Positions 36,284 through 45,043 of a stretch of DNA of 64,000 nucleotides are shown in pieces. Positions within the stretch are counted from its first letter, which is position 1; each line of letters begins with the position of its first letter. This DNA comes from Bacteroidia bacterium (GTDB taxonomy: Bacteria > Bacteroidota > Bacteroidia > Chitinophagales > UBA2359), in assembly GCA_030427245.1 (NCBI GenBank), contig JAUHXA010000007.1, positions 1 through 64,000 on the forward strand, in the 5' to 3' direction. The notes below the pieces were generated by a model, which saw only the letters and a program-made list of their open reading frames with translations, was not told where the DNA came from and made no database searches. A program made the translations under genes and the position numbers.

Positions 36284-36454
36284 ATGGAAAATATAAAAAA
36301 AATCACACTATTAAGCCTATTCATGCTTTTAGGAGGTATTATTTATTTTGATTTTCTATCAGAAAATAAGCTTGAATATTGGACTTTATTTCGTTCATCC
36401 GTTGCCTTACTATTGTTAATTATTTTATCAATAACCATCCGTTATAAAAAATAA
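36284..36454 (+). CDS. Small two-helix membrane protein, copy B
   Basis: The protein has 56 residues from the ATG at 36284; an ATG at 36278 is an alternative. It shares IYFDFLSENK-EYWTLFRS with copy A, with divergent second helices. The nucleotide match is strongest over that block. It stands 74 bases from the convergent flippase gene. Confidence 0.6.
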   Translation: MENIKKITLLSLFMLLGGIIYFDFLSENKLEYWTLFRSSVALLLLIILSITIRYKK

Positions 36455-36527
36455 ATATTTTAAAGTGAATAATGCTTGATGAAAACATATACCTTTTATT
36501 AAGCATTATTCATTTATATATAAAATA

Positions 36528-37982
36528 TTAATTGTTTCTTCTCAATACATTCCCCTTAATCTCCCTCCAATCCAACAAATCAAGCACCAAAGCCAACACC
36601 AAACCAACCAACATTCCCACCACCATACGCAAACGCCAATCCAAGTGTAAATTGATGCTAAAAGCGATGTGAGCAATCAGCCCACAAGCTGCAAAGTAAA
36701 ACACCAACTTCAAAGCCGTCAACCAATTAATCTTCAATTTCACAATTCGCACGGCAAAAACAAAATACAGTGTTCCCACAAAAATTTGAGTTGCCAAAGT
36801 CGCAATCGTCGCCCCAAAAGCTTGCTGCAAAGGAATCAACCAACTGTTCAAGGCGATGTTCAGCAACATGCCCGTCAGTGCAATCCAATTAAAAACCTTC
36901 ATGCTGCCATTAGCGGTCAAGAGCGTACCGAAAATATAGGTACTTGCTATCGGCAGAAAAGTCAGTATCAAATAGGCGAAAATCTCGCCATAATAAGGCG
37001 TGTATTCCACATACAACCACTGCATAATCAACTGACTGAACACAAAACAATGCAGAACACCCGCCCCTCCAAAAACATACAAAGTTTTGCCCCCTAATCC
37101 CACCAAATCACTTACATCTTCCTTTTTCGCCAACATTCGGGCGAACATTGGCAGCAAGATATTCGCAAACATCAAAGCAAATATATTCACCACATCCAAC
37201 AGTCGAAAAGCCGCTGCATAAATACCCGTTTCTTTTGCCCCTTCTTCTTCCAACAAATATTCCAACATGACTCCGTCTATGCGATAGTAAATGCTCATCA
37301 ACAGAATGGCAAGTGCATAAGGATAACTTTCTCTAAAAATACTGCGAATCAGAGTGGTATCTAAGTGAAATTGAAGGCGAGAAGTAGACTGAAAGACCAT
37401 CCAAAAACTTCCCAAAGCCGCTAAGAAATAGGCAAATGTTTGGGCATAGACGAACCATTCTATCCGAAAAGGGGTAGGGGAGAAGCTCGCCCAAAGCAAA
37501 ATTCCACAAATAACTATCATCAAACCCTTGTCCATAACCGACACTACACTGTCTTTCTTAAACAAGTGAAGCCCCGATAGATTAGAGCGAAAATAGGCCA
37601 CAAAAGAAGCCAATATTTGATTGAAGCAGAGCCAAAACAGCAGATGGATTTGAAAGGAATTGTATTGTAGCCAATAAGCACCCGATACACAAAGCACCAA
37701 GTAAACAACCGATAAAGCCATTTTTATCAGCAAAATATTGGGTAGAAAAACATTGAGCTTGTCGTGGTTTTGAGCGATTGCCCGATTGTTGAATTGATTG
37801 ATACCAAAATCGAGCAAAATTTGGAAAAGAAGGGTAAAATTGAAAAGAGCAAAGTACATTCCGTATTCTTCTGCCCCCACCGTATTTTGTACTGTTCGGT
37901 CAATTCCAAACACCCAAAAGGGCTTGACAACGACATTCAGAAAAAGCAGAAATGCTAAATTGCTTATGAAATTTTTGTGCAA
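36528..37982 (-). CDS. Polysaccharide flippase (Wzx-like, MATE/MOP superfamily)
   Basis: The protein has 484 residues with about 12-14 membrane helices. The N-terminal FGIDRTVQNTVGAEEYGMYF and LLDFGINQFNNRAIAQ are typical of O-antigen/teichoic-acid flippases that move lipid-linked sugars across the inner membrane. The start is a TTG at 37982: no earlier ATG exists in frame and a start at the first internal ATG would cut the first helix. No glycosyltransferase cluster is nearby, so it is an isolated flippase. An incomplete copy of its middle lies at 36028-36166. Confidence 0.88.
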   Translation of the reverse strand: MHKNFISNLAFLLFLNVVVKPFWVFGIDRTVQNTVGAEEYGMYFALFNFTLLFQILLDFGINQFNNRAIAQNHDKLNVFLPNILLIKMALSVVYLVLCVSGAYWLQYNSFQIHLLFWLCFNQILASFVAYFRSNLSGLHLFKKDSVVSVMDKGLMIVICGILLWASFSPTPFRIEWFVYAQTFAYFLAALGSFWMVFQSTSRLQFHLDTTLIRSIFRESYPYALAILLMSIYYRIDGVMLEYLLEEEGAKETGIYAAAFRLLDVVNIFALMFANILLPMFARMLAKKEDVSDLVGLGGKTLYVFGGAGVLHCFVFSQLIMQWLYVEYTPYYGEIFAYLILTFLPIASTYIFGTLLTANGSMKVFNWIALTGMLLNIALNSWLIPLQQAFGATIATLATQIFVGTLYFVFAVRIVKLKINWLTALKLVFYFAACGLIAHIAFSINLHLDWRLRMVVGMLVGLVLALVLDLLDWREIKGNVLRRNN

Positions 37983-38000
37983 AATTGGAGGTTGAGTTAA

Positions 38001-38094
38001 GGCTTTGAGGTGACATCTTGGAGTGAAACGAAAAGGTGTAATCTCAAAGCCGATAGCAAGATGTCACCCTCTCATGCTTCGAGGATTACACCTT
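38001..38094. repeat. Three interleaved inverted repeats (A-B-C-A'-B'-C')
   Basis: A is GGCTTTGAG (38001-38009) with A' at 38043-38051. B is GGTGACATCTTG (38009-38020) with B' at 38057-38068. C is AAGGTGTAATC (38033-38043) with C' at 38084-38094. All three pairs are perfect. Because they interleave, only one can form at a time unless a pseudoknot is made. It sits between the divergent flippase and helical-paralogue genes. Confidence 0.7.
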
Positions 38095-38203
38095 ACTATC
38101 TATTTTTTTTCGTTATATAGTATTGAATAAATATTTGCAAAAGTAGCAAATATTTATTGTCCTTCTTCATCCATCTTTCGTCTTTTGTCCATATCTTAAC
38201 CAC

Positions 38204-39709
38204 ATGAAGCGAAAAGACAGCTTGTTTCGATTGATAAAAAGCCTTAGCAAGTCGGAGAAAAGATTTTTCAAAATCTATTCTTCCAGGCATGTTATTGGCA
38301 ATCAAAACAACTATGTCCAGCTATTCGATGCCATTGATAGGCAGCGAAGTTACCAAGAAGAAGTCATCCTGAAGAAGTTTGAAGGAGAAAAATTTGTGAA
38401 GCGTTTGGCAGTCGCCAAGACCTATCTCTACGACCTCATTCTCAAAAGCATGAATGTCTATCACGCCCAAAATTCCATCGAAGCCCAACTTCGGGAGCTT
38501 TTGGGAAACATTGCTTTTTTGCACGACAAACGCCTCCTCAATCAAGCCCAAAATCAAGTATTGAAGGCTCAAAAATTAGCACTGGATTACGAAAAACGAG
38601 CTTTGTTGCCAGAAATCATACGTTGGCAGAAAAAGATTGCCGAAGCCCAACTGTTTGAGGAAATAAGCATTGAAGATATTCACCAACTCTTTGAAAACGA
38701 AAAGAACATACTCCAAGAACTTCAAAGTATCAACGACTATTGGCTGCTACAAGCTCGCCTGTATTTTCACCAAAACCGCAAAGGAGCAATTACCAATCCC
38801 GATGATTTAGCCAAAATTTCGGAGGTACTGCAATCGCCATTAATGCAGGGTGAAAAAGACGATATGCCCCTCGAATCCAAACTCTTGCGCTACAAAACTT
38901 ATTCGACCTACTATTTCATGATTCGAGATTTTGCGAACTGCTACGATTACAGCAAAAAACTGATTGAACTCTTAGAATCTCGCCCCGAACTCCTACAATT
39001 GGACTCCATGCAATATGTGACTTCTATCAACAACCTACTGAATATGAGCAGTATGTTGGGCAAAGAAGCCGAGCGCAGCAGCTACCTCTTGAAGCTCGAA
39101 GAAATGATTCAGCACAAAAAATGGAAAAAGCCCGAAAGCCTGCAAATCAAGCTATTTGAAGCCTACTACTACCAAAGCATCCTGCATTGCATTTCGGAAG
39201 AAACCTATCAAGAGGGTTTGCCTTTGCTGCAAAAGGTCGAAGAAGGCTTGCGAAAATTCAAGGGGAAGGTGAATAAAATTGGGGAAGAAATGTTGTGTTT
39301 TTACAGTTTTCACATTGCCTTTGGCGCAAAAGCCTATTCAAATGCCCGAAAATGGCTCGAGAAAAGTACGCAAAATCCCGCCGAAAATCTGCGAGAGGAC
39401 ATCTATACCTTCTCCAAAATCCTAACACTTTTGGTGGCGTATGAACTGCGAAAACAAGATGCTGTTTATCTGCGAAAAACGATTCGTTCTGTGTATGCTT
39501 TTTTGTACCGAAAAGAGCGCATGTATCAGTTTGAAACCCGTGTCCTTCAATTTTTGCGTGGATTGACGGCTATTCAGACCAACGAAGAGTTGAAGGGGCA
39601 TTTTCAAGCACTTAGACTTCAATTGGATGAATTGGCGGAAGATAATTTTGAGCGAAAAGCGTTTGGGTATTTTGACTTTAGGGCTTGGTTGAAGGGGATT
39701 GAAAGTTGA
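38204..39709 (+). CDS. Large all-helical protein, paralogue of the gene at 25613
   Basis: The protein has 501 residues with no signal peptide, opening MKRKDSLFRLIKSLSKSEKR. It aligns with the 25613 product along its whole length, best in the first 130 residues (SEKRFFKIY, NNYVQLFDAIDRQ, LILKSMN, IEAQLRELLG) and in the TPR-like middle. Both are cytoplasmic helical-repeat proteins of unknown role, probably members of a lineage-specific family. It starts 110 bases from the interleaved-repeat block, which may hold its promoter. Confidence 0.75.
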   Translation: MKRKDSLFRLIKSLSKSEKRFFKIYSSRHVIGNQNNYVQLFDAIDRQRSYQEEVILKKFEGEKFVKRLAVAKTYLYDLILKSMNVYHAQNSIEAQLRELLGNIAFLHDKRLLNQAQNQVLKAQKLALDYEKRALLPEIIRWQKKIAEAQLFEEISIEDIHQLFENEKNILQELQSINDYWLLQARLYFHQNRKGAITNPDDLAKISEVLQSPLMQGEKDDMPLESKLLRYKTYSTYYFMIRDFANCYDYSKKLIELLESRPELLQLDSMQYVTSINNLLNMSSMLGKEAERSSYLLKLEEMIQHKKWKKPESLQIKLFEAYYYQSILHCISEETYQEGLPLLQKVEEGLRKFKGKVNKIGEEMLCFYSFHIAFGAKAYSNARKWLEKSTQNPAENLREDIYTFSKILTLLVAYELRKQDAVYLRKTIRSVYAFLYRKERMYQFETRVLQFLRGLTAIQTNEELKGHFQALRLQLDELAEDNFERKAFGYFDFRAWLKGIES

Positions 39710-39904
39710 GGGCTTACTGCTGGAATGAGGCATTTATCCAAACAATTCCTCGACATCCAATACAAAACTTGTTACTGCCTTGGATTCAAAACTACCCGTT
39801 TCTTCCAAATTTCGCAGTTCTAAACATAAAATTTTGGTATTCCAATTATCCAACTGATTGTTTATCTGCGACATCTGCAAAATCTGTGTTTAACTTTTGT
39901 ATTT

Positions 39905-40372
39905 CTAATACCGTTCACTCATCGTTCTTGCCAAGTCTCGTTTAGCATCTTTCTCGCGAATTGTATTTTTCTTATCGTAAGATTTTTTACCCTTTGATAA
40001 AGCTACCTCGACCTTCACCAGTTGACGGTCATTGAAGAAAATCATCGTAGGAATCACCGTCAGCCCTTTTTCTTTCAATTTTGCCTCCAACTTCTTCAAT
40101 TCCCGTTTTTTAAGCAGCAACTTTCGGTCACGTTTCGGAAAATGATTGAAGTTACCCGCATTTGAGTATTCTGCAATGTGGACATTTTTGAGCCAAAGTT
40201 CACCGTCTTTGAAGTAGCAATAAGCATCACTCATGCTTATCTTTCCCAATCGGATGGATTTCACTTCTGTTCCAGTCAACATTACACCAGCTTTGTATTT
40301 ATTGAGGAAAAAATACTCATAACTTGCCTTTTTGTTATTGGCCACTATTTTTATTTCGCCTTCTTTCAGCAT
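39905..40372 (-). CDS. smpB: SsrA-binding protein SmpB
   Basis: The protein has 155 residues from the ATG at 40372; the longer frame adds a non-conserved leader. SmpB binds tmRNA and brings it to stalled ribosomes. Conserved blocks are NKKASYEYFFLNKYKAGVML, GTEVKSIRLGK, ELWLKNVHIAEYS and the basic tail KGKKSYDKKNTIREKDAKRD. The tail is complete and can mimic the missing mRNA. The ssrA gene is not in the window. Confidence 0.96.
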   Translation of the reverse strand: MLKEGEIKIVANNKKASYEYFFLNKYKAGVMLTGTEVKSIRLGKISMSDAYCYFKDGELWLKNVHIAEYSNAGNFNHFPKRDRKLLLKKRELKKLEAKLKEKGLTVIPTMIFFNDRQLVKVEVALSKGKKSYDKKNTIREKDAKRDLARTMSERY

Positions 40373-40806
40373 GATTCTTTTTTTATATAAGTTTGTAGAA
40401 AGAAAAAATAAACTAAAAAACCTTCCCTTTTGTAAAGGGGTGGAGTAGGTTTGCAGATAATGCACTAACTTATTTTTTCACCATTACTCAAAAACATTTT
40501 GAGTAGAATTTCAGACAACATACAAATTCTATCAACATTAAGTTCACCAAATGGCTTTTAAATTCAACCCAATACAGTCCTTCTATGTTTTGTATCTTCT
40601 TACACTTCAATGATATTTTTCACAACTTTCATATCAGAGCGTTTGAATTATTGTAGCTTTGACATTTTAAGTAGTAAATTGAATTTTCAATTTTTATTGA
40701 AAATTCTGAAAATACAAGAACTTTAATTACTCCGAAAAGGTTTAAACTTATATCAAACCAAAACTCGGATAGCATGCTACTGAAAACCAATTTAAAAAAA
40801 GCAACT
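40373..40806. other. Gene-free gap between smpB and the polyprenyl synthase gene
   Basis: There is no credible gene. TACTCAAAA/TTTTGAGTA at 40485-40505 makes a 9-bp hairpin with a 3-base loop but no T-run. The rest is AT-rich leader sequence for the divergent genes. Confidence 0.4.
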
Positions 40807-41784
40807 ATGTCCCTCACCATTAAGGATATACGACAACCCATTGCAGCAGAATTGGATGTTTTTGAAAAAAAATTCAGAGCATCTATGCAAACCAAAGTGG
40901 CTCTCTTGGACAAGATTATGTATTACATCGTCCAACGTAAAGGTAAACAAATGCGCCCTATGTTTGTGTTTTTTGCGGCAAAATTGATGGGAGGGATTAC
41001 CGAAGCAACGCATCGAGGAGCGGCATTGGTCGAACTCTTGCATACAGCAACCTTGATTCACGATGATGTGGTAGATGATGCCTACGAAAGACGTGGTTTT
41101 TTTTCGGTCAATGCGCTTTGGAAGAATAAAATAGCCGTTTTGGTGGGAGATTATTTGTTTTCGAGAGGAATGTTATTGTCTGTAGAAAATGGTGATTTTG
41201 AATTGTTGAGGATTGTGTCGAGAGCCGTCAAAGAAATGAGTGAAGGCGAACTCCTTCAAATAGAACGCAGTCGCCGCTTGAACTTAGATGAAGAAGTGTA
41301 TTATGAAATCATTCGCCAAAAAACGGCCTCTTTGATTGCTTCTTCCTGTTCGATAGGCTGTGCATCGGTGACAGACGACAAAGAGACACAAAAACTGGTG
41401 TGGGATATTGGTGAAAAAATCGGCATTGCTTTTCAGATTCGAGACGATCTTTTTGATTTTGGCGCAGATACTAAAATAGGAAAACCTACGGGCATTGACA
41501 TCAAAGAAAAGAAATTGACCTTACCTCTGATATATGCGATTCACCATGCTTCCAAAAAAGACAGGAAATATCTCATCAATACCATTAAAAAGCATCACAA
41601 CAACAAAAAGAAGGTCAAAGAAGTCATTGACTATGTTTGGGAAAGTGGTGGAATAGAGTATGCAACAGAAGCCATGCAGAAATACAGAGCCGAAGCAATG
41701 GAATTACTCAAAAAATTTCCTGAGAATGAAGGGCGTAAAGGTTTGGAAGAGTTACTGTGGTTTACGACTGAACGTAAAAAGTAA
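40807..41784 (+). CDS. Polyprenyl diphosphate synthase (long-chain, trans)
   Basis: The protein has 325 residues from the ATG at 40807. It condenses isopentenyl diphosphate units onto an allylic primer, probably to make the side chain of menaquinone. The first Asp-rich motif is LIHDDVVDDAYERRG (Asp86, 87, 90), and the second is FQIRDDLFDF. The FRASMQTKVALLDKIM start and GKQMRPMFVFFAAK fit octaprenyl/heptaprenyl synthases. The small-RNA units begin 46 bases past its stop. Confidence 0.92.
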   Translation: MSLTIKDIRQPIAAELDVFEKKFRASMQTKVALLDKIMYYIVQRKGKQMRPMFVFFAAKLMGGITEATHRGAALVELLHTATLIHDDVVDDAYERRGFFSVNALWKNKIAVLVGDYLFSRGMLLSVENGDFELLRIVSRAVKEMSEGELLQIERSRRLNLDEEVYYEIIRQKTASLIASSCSIGCASVTDDKETQKLVWDIGEKIGIAFQIRDDLFDFGADTKIGKPTGIDIKEKKLTLPLIYAIHHASKKDRKYLINTIKKHHNNKKKVKEVIDYVWESGGIEYATEAMQKYRAEAMELLKKFPENEGRKGLEELLWFTTERKK

Positions 41785-41887
41785 TTGAAGTTTTCGTTCA
41801 TTCCTAATATTTCCCCTTCATTCCTTCAAAATTCCCTTTCACTCCCTTTTAGTTTTTTGAGAATGAATTTCATCTTATATTTGTAGC

Positions 41888-42051
41888 ATAATGAAAACCT
41901 AATATAACCCCTATAAACTACTAATTCTTGAAAAGAAAGATTTCGCCAAAACCCTTGTTTTTATCCTAAAACTAAATAATACCCTAACCCCTAATGACAG
42001 TTTCAGTTCAGTTTAATATAAAATGCCTCACAGTTTTGTGAGGCATTTTTT
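41888..42051 (+). ncRNA. Small RNA candidate, copy 1
   Basis: The repeat unit starts at 41831 (ATTCCCTTTCACTCC). TATATTTG at 41876-41883 is a perfect -7 box, so transcription should begin near 41888. The interior has CGCCAAAACCCTTG, TTATCCTAAAAC and CAGTTTCAGTTCAGTTTAAT. The end is a perfect 11-bp terminator stem (AATGCCTCACA against TGTGAGGCATT, loop GTTT) and a T-run. No reading frame of length is shared between the copies. The expected transcript is about 164 bases. Confidence 0.75.
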
Positions 42052-42157
42052 ATTTGTGGAAATCACTCATTCCTTTATCTAACCTATTCATACCTTTATA
42101 ATTCCCTTTCATTCCTTTTTAGTTTTTTTATATTTTGTTCTACATTATATTTGCAGC

Positions 42158-42307
42158 ATATTAAAACACCTAATAACCCTAAAAAACAGCTAATTTTTGA
42201 AAAGAGAGATTCCGCCAAAACCCTTGTTTTTATCCTAAAACTAAATAATACCCTAACCCTGTATTATTACCCTAAAAAAATGCCTCACAAATTTGTGGGG
42301 CTTTTTT
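42158..42307 (+). ncRNA. Small RNA candidate, copy 2
   Basis: The unit starts at 42101 with the same C-rich box. -7 box at 42146-42153. The interior CGCCAAAACCCTTG and ATCCTAAAACTAAATAATACCC match copy 1 almost base for base, but the CAGTTTCAGTTCAG block is missing. The terminator is GCCTCACA-AATT-TGTGGGGC followed by six T; one U-G pair holds only in plus-strand RNA. The expected transcript is about 150 bases. Confidence 0.75.
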
Positions 42308-42397
42308 ATTTTCCCCCCAACGGTATATTCTTACCTCACATTCAAATTAGAGAATGTAACCTCCTCCTCACAATAGGCACGTAATAAAACTAACTGG

Positions 42398-42437
42398 AAA
42401 AAGAAGGTTATCCGTTGTTTTTGCATGGCTTCTTTTT
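42398..42437 (+). terminator. Hairpin with T-run in the leader of the GH3 gene
   Basis: AAAAAGAAG (42398-42406) pairs with CTTCTTTTT (42429-42437) followed by TTC. It sits about 95 bases before the GH3 start. It may end a transcript from upstream or act as an attenuator; the 22-base loop makes it weaker than the small-RNA terminators. The rest of the gap 42308-42533 shows nothing else. Confidence 0.45.
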
Positions 42438-42533
42438 TTCAAAAGGCATGAATACTGTTTTTTTGTGAAATTCGATTAATTTTAGGCTACTTAACAGAAA
42501 TTTTTATATTCAAGCCTAACTTAATCTGATACA

Positions 42534-44729
42534 ATGAAACTAAAATCTATATTTTTTTGGATAACTTTCTTAATGGTTCATACATTCCTATTATCTAGTT
42601 GCCAAACAGCAGAAAAGAATGATACAAAGGAAGAAAGCATGAAAAAACTCAGTTTGGACGAAAAAGTGGAGGCATTACTTTCGCAGATGACCTTAGAAGA
42701 AAAGGTGAATATGATTCATGCAAGTTCTTCTTTTACAAGTGGCGGTGTGGAAAGACTGGGAATTCCAGAACTTACTATGTCAGATGGGCCACATGGAGTT
42801 CGACATGAACATGGCAGAGATTGGGAGAAAGATAGCAATGTGGCAGATAGCAGCACTTATTTGCCCGTAGGAACAGCATTGGCAGCTACTTGGAATCCAG
42901 ATTTGGGTTACAAGTTTGGAACTGTTTTGGGGAGTGAAGCCAAATTTAGAGGCAAGGATGTGATTTTAGGGCCGGGCTTGAACATCATTCGTGACCCCCT
43001 CAATGGCAGAAATTTTGAGTATTTGACCGAAGACCCTTACCTCAATAGTAGAATGGTAGTGGGATATATCAAGGGCATTCAAGAGCAGGGCGTTGCCGCT
43101 TGTGCCAAACATTATATTGCCAATAGTTTGGAATATGAGCGCCAAAAAGTGAATGTTTTGATGAGCGATAGGGCTTTTCGAGAAATTTACCTTCCCGGCT
43201 TCAAAGCGGCTGTACAAGAAGGGAAAGTACTAACAATTATGTCTGCTTACAACAAATTTAGAGGAGTCTATTGTTCTCACAGTGGCTATTTGTTAGACGA
43301 TGTTTTGAAAGGCGAATTGGGTTTTGATGGCGTGGTCATTAGCGATTGGAATGCCGTCAAAAATACGATGGAAGCAGTAACTGTTGGATTGGATATTGAG
43401 ATGGGAACAGATTTGACTATGTTTGAGACAGGATTTGATTATGGGAAATTTCACATGGGAGATACGGTTGTCACGCTCGTAAAAAACAAGGTAATTGATG
43501 AATCATTGGTTGACCAAAAAGTACGCCGAATATTGAGTGTCATGCACCGTATTGACAAATTTGATGAAACTAAAAAGCAAGGTGCTTACAATACCAAAGA
43601 ACATCAACAAATAGCAAGAGAGATTGCAGATGAGGCGATTGTCTTATTGAAAAATGAAGGTGTGCTTCCATTGAAGAAAGAAAACATAAAAAAAATATCC
43701 ATTGTTGGAGCAAATGCCACACACAAGCACGCTGGAGCAGGAGGAAGTTCACAGGTAAAAGCATTCTACGAAATTACTCCATTGGCAGGACTTCAAAACT
43801 TGCTCGGCGATGATGTAACAATTGAACATTCTCAAGGCTACGAAATAGGGAAGGAGTCTAAGGCAAATCAAAAACTTATCAATGAAGCAGTTAAAAGTGT
43901 AAAAGGGGCAGATGCAGCCATTTACATTGGCGGTGGGTTTCATGGTTTTTCGGATGATTGGAACGACAATTCCTACGATGCCGAAGATCACGATAAAGTC
44001 AATATGATGATGCCTTTTGACCAGGATGAACTTCTAAAGGCGGTTCTAAACGCCAACCCCAATACGATTGTGGTATTGATGGGAGGCGGTCCAGTAGATA
44101 TGCGAGCCTGGTCAAAAGACGCAAAAGCAATTGTTCAAGCATGGTATGCGGGTATGGAGGGTGGCAATGCTTTGGCAAGTGTCCTTTTTGGAGAAACAAA
44201 TCCTTCGGGTAAACTGCCCATGACCTTCCCCGCAAAATTGGAGGACAGTCCTGCACATGCTTTGGCGAAATATCCAGACGAAAGCTTGGTCATTGACCAT
44301 AAGGAAGATATTTTTGTAGGATACCGATATTTTGATACCTATAAGGTTGAACCTGCTTTTGCCTTTGGACATGGGTTGTCATACACTACTTTCGAATACA
44401 AAGACTTGAAGGTGGATAAAAAGGACAATGTAGTTACCTTAAGTTTGGAGGTGATAAATACAGGACAAAGGAAGGGCGCTGAGGTCGTTCAGGTCTATGT
44501 AAAGGATGAAGAATCGAGTTTGAAGCGACCCGAAAAGGAACTAAAAGCTTTCAAGAAAGTATTTCTCGAAGCAGGTGACTCTACTACTATAAAAATAGAA
44601 TTGAAGGAAGATGCATTTAGTTATTACGATGATACACAGAAGAAATGGGTGTTGGAGTCGGGTAAATATACCATTGAAGTTGGGAGTTCTTCGAGGGATA
44701 TTCGCTTGATTGGAGAAGTTGAGTTTTAG
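42534..44729 (+). CDS. Glycoside hydrolase family 3 beta-glucosidase-like lipoprotein
   Basis: The protein has 731 residues. The lipoprotein signal ends at Cys23 (FLLSSC), so it is probably anchored to a membrane facing the periplasm or surface. The GH3 barrel shows LTMSDGPHGVR, GPGLNIIRDPLNGRNFEYLTEDP, AKHYIANSLEYER, and the nucleophile Asp271 in VVISDW. The C-terminal alpha/beta sandwich (to about 600) and a fibronectin III-like domain (to 731) follow. It removes terminal beta-linked sugars from oligosaccharides. It has no polysaccharide-utilisation neighbours. Two small-RNA units flank it on each side. Confidence 0.93.
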   Translation: MKLKSIFFWITFLMVHTFLLSSCQTAEKNDTKEESMKKLSLDEKVEALLSQMTLEEKVNMIHASSSFTSGGVERLGIPELTMSDGPHGVRHEHGRDWEKDSNVADSSTYLPVGTALAATWNPDLGYKFGTVLGSEAKFRGKDVILGPGLNIIRDPLNGRNFEYLTEDPYLNSRMVVGYIKGIQEQGVAACAKHYIANSLEYERQKVNVLMSDRAFREIYLPGFKAAVQEGKVLTIMSAYNKFRGVYCSHSGYLLDDVLKGELGFDGVVISDWNAVKNTMEAVTVGLDIEMGTDLTMFETGFDYGKFHMGDTVVTLVKNKVIDESLVDQKVRRILSVMHRIDKFDETKKQGAYNTKEHQQIAREIADEAIVLLKNEGVLPLKKENIKKISIVGANATHKHAGAGGSSQVKAFYEITPLAGLQNLLGDDVTIEHSQGYEIGKESKANQKLINEAVKSVKGADAAIYIGGGFHGFSDDWNDNSYDAEDHDKVNMMMPFDQDELLKAVLNANPNTIVVLMGGGPVDMRAWSKDAKAIVQAWYAGMEGGNALASVLFGETNPSGKLPMTFPAKLEDSPAHALAKYPDESLVIDHKEDIFVGYRYFDTYKVEPAFAFGHGLSYTTFEYKDLKVDKKDNVVTLSLEVINTGQRKGAEVVQVYVKDEESSLKRPEKELKAFKKVFLEAGDSTTIKIELKEDAFSYYDDTQKKWVLESGKYTIEVGSSSRDIRLIGEVEF

Positions 44730-44811
44730 AGATTTTCCTATTCACTCCCCCAAAATTCCCTTTCACTCCTTTTTGATTTTCAGAACGTAGTTTTCGTTCT
44801 ATATTTGCAGC

Positions 44812-44945
44812 ATACCTAATAACCCTATTAAGAATTAATTATTGAAGAAGGAAAATACGCCAAAACCCTTTTTATACCCTTATCCTAATAGCAGTTTCAG
44901 TTCAGTTTAATAAAAATGCCTCGCAAATTTTGTGGGGCTTTTTTT
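44812..44945 (+). ncRNA. Small RNA candidate, copy 3
   Basis: The unit runs from 44739 (TATTCACTCCCCC) with -7 box at 44800-44807. The interior has ACCTAATAACCCTATTAAG (a possible short hairpin presenting ACCC in its loop), CGCCAAAACCC, and CAGTTTCAGTTCAGTTTAAT. The terminator GCCTCGCAAA/TTTGTGGGGC contains two G-U pairs that work only in plus-strand RNA, then seven T. It starts 10 bases past the GH3 stop. The expected transcript is about 134 bases. Confidence 0.75.
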
Positions 44946-45043
44946 ATGTTGATGCCCTTCAACCTATTTCTATTCACTCCCCCAAAATTCCCTTTCACTC
45001 CTTTTTGATTTTTAGTCGGTAGTTTTCGTCTTATATTTGCAGC

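Noticed and set aside
36166-36351. Plus-strand frame opening MEDNFFMKK
   Set aside because: It overlaps the small membrane protein gene in another frame and crosses the flippase-fragment boundary.
42025-42044. Reading the small-RNA terminator hairpins as plain terminators of neighbouring genes
   Set aside because: They come with a conserved promoter and interior four times over, two of them after no gene at all.
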